A stretch of 7,298 nucleotides of DNA from Candidatus Bandiella numerosa (GTDB taxonomy: Bacteria; Pseudomonadota; Alphaproteobacteria; Rickettsiales; Midichloriaceae): assembly GCF_021811875.1 (NCBI RefSeq), contig NZ_JAJBJD010000044.1, positions 1 to 7,298 of the forward strand, given 5' to 3'. The position numbers were made by a program, and so were the translations under genes. Within the stretch, counting starts at the first letter, position 1, and each line of letters begins with the position of its first letter. A model generated the notes under the pieces. It worked only from the letters and a program-made list of their open reading frames with translations, did not search any database and was not told the DNA's origin. Below, in pieces: positions 7,174 to 7,298 of the stretch.

Positions 7174-7199
7174 TATAGTGGACTGAAAAAGTCAGACAA
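7174..7199 (+). repeat. Inner copy of the IS terminal sequence
   Basis: TATAGTGGACTGAAAAA (7174-7190) is identical over 17 bases to the outer copy, followed by GTC and AGACAA (7194-7199). This copy is the better match to an IS3-type end (AAAAAGTCAGACA) and stands closest to orfA, so it is probably the active left terminus. Confidence 0.72.
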
Positions 7200-7257
7200 C
7201 AAAAAGAGTAGTTTTATTTCCTAAAAGATATAAAAATATAAATAAAAAATAAGAAGT

Positions 7258-7298
7258 ATGAGTAAAAAAGAAAAAAGAAATTTTAGCGCTGAACAAAA
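7258..7298 (+). CDS. IS3-family transposase orfA, N-terminal 13 codons
   Basis: ATG 7258 follows AAGAAG (7251-7256), a purine-rich ribosome site. The visible residues are MSKKEKRNFSAEQ, the usual opening of IS3-family OrfA proteins (basic stretch, then F-S/T-A-E-x-K leading into the helix-turn-helix). OrfA would bind the IS ends and, fused with OrfB by frameshifting, form the transposase. The window ends within codon 14, so nothing further can be said on integrity. Confidence 0.6.
   Translation, partial: MSKKEKRNFSAEQ

Larger units (their letters stand above)
7125..7298 (+). mobile_element. Left end of an IS3-like insertion sequence (runs off the window)
   Basis: It begins in the middle of the second immunity copy with TATAGTGGACTG. 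The TGGACTGAAAAAGTCAGACA at 7179-7198 resembles IS3/IS150-type terminal repeats (TGxACTG...AAA-GT-AGACA). A transposase-like frame starts 79 bases inside, at 7258, which is normal spacing for orfA of this family. The right end, the target duplication and the frameshifted orfB are not in the window. Alternative: another IS family with a similar helix-turn-helix orfA. Confidence 0.65.

Noticed and set aside
6972..7202. Minus-strand frame across the immunity gene and IS end
   Set aside because: It spans a clear insertion junction and shows no protein family features.

Overview
The window is very AT-rich. Codons favour A/T endings, Lys/Ile/Asn/Glu are abundant, and there are two mobile elements and one giant surface-protein gene. 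This fits an obligate or facultative intracellular alphaproteobacterium of the Rickettsiales type, such as an amoeba or arthropod endosymbiont. That placement is inferred from composition and gene style; no phylogenetic marker is present.

Layout, left to right. (1) Bases 1-153 are GC-richer and are the 3' end of a group II intron. A domain V-like hairpin is followed by a clean domain VI hairpin with one bulged adenosine, 7th from the inferred 3' splice site. (2) At 154 the AT-rich exon resumes inside a short gene for a single-pass membrane protein, of which only 83 codons are visible. (3) After a 97-base gap, 503-6745 is one uninterrupted 2080-codon reading frame. It encodes a CdiA/FhaB-like filamentous haemagglutinin: FHA-1-type beta-helix repeats, the conserved central region, FHA-2-type repeats, an ATIG...NRDV region, a hydrophobic pretoxin segment, an acidic linker and a C-terminal toxin domain of about 87 residues. 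The toxin resembles the Ntox21/colicin E3-like ribonuclease group. (4) One base after the toxin stop, a 106-codon gene encodes a Cys-rich CPWCG protein, the presumed cognate immunity protein. (5) Then comes the first dozen codons of a second, related immunity gene, cut off by an insertion sequence. (6) The window ends in the left end of an IS3-like element. It has two tandem copies of its terminal sequence 49 bases apart, and the first 13 codons of its orfA.

How it fits together: this is a contact-dependent-inhibition-like effector/immunity locus. The large protein would carry the toxin to the surface and into neighbouring cells, and the small protein would neutralise it in the producer and its siblings. 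A decayed extra immunity copy next to the toxin gene is typical of these loci. The giant protein has no visible signal peptide or TPS secretion domain, and an ATG-TAA-TAA sits where its start would be expected. The locus may therefore have lost its export end, or may be secreted in an unusual way. Group II intron and IS insertions on both sides show that the locus lies in a mobile-element-rich accessory region.
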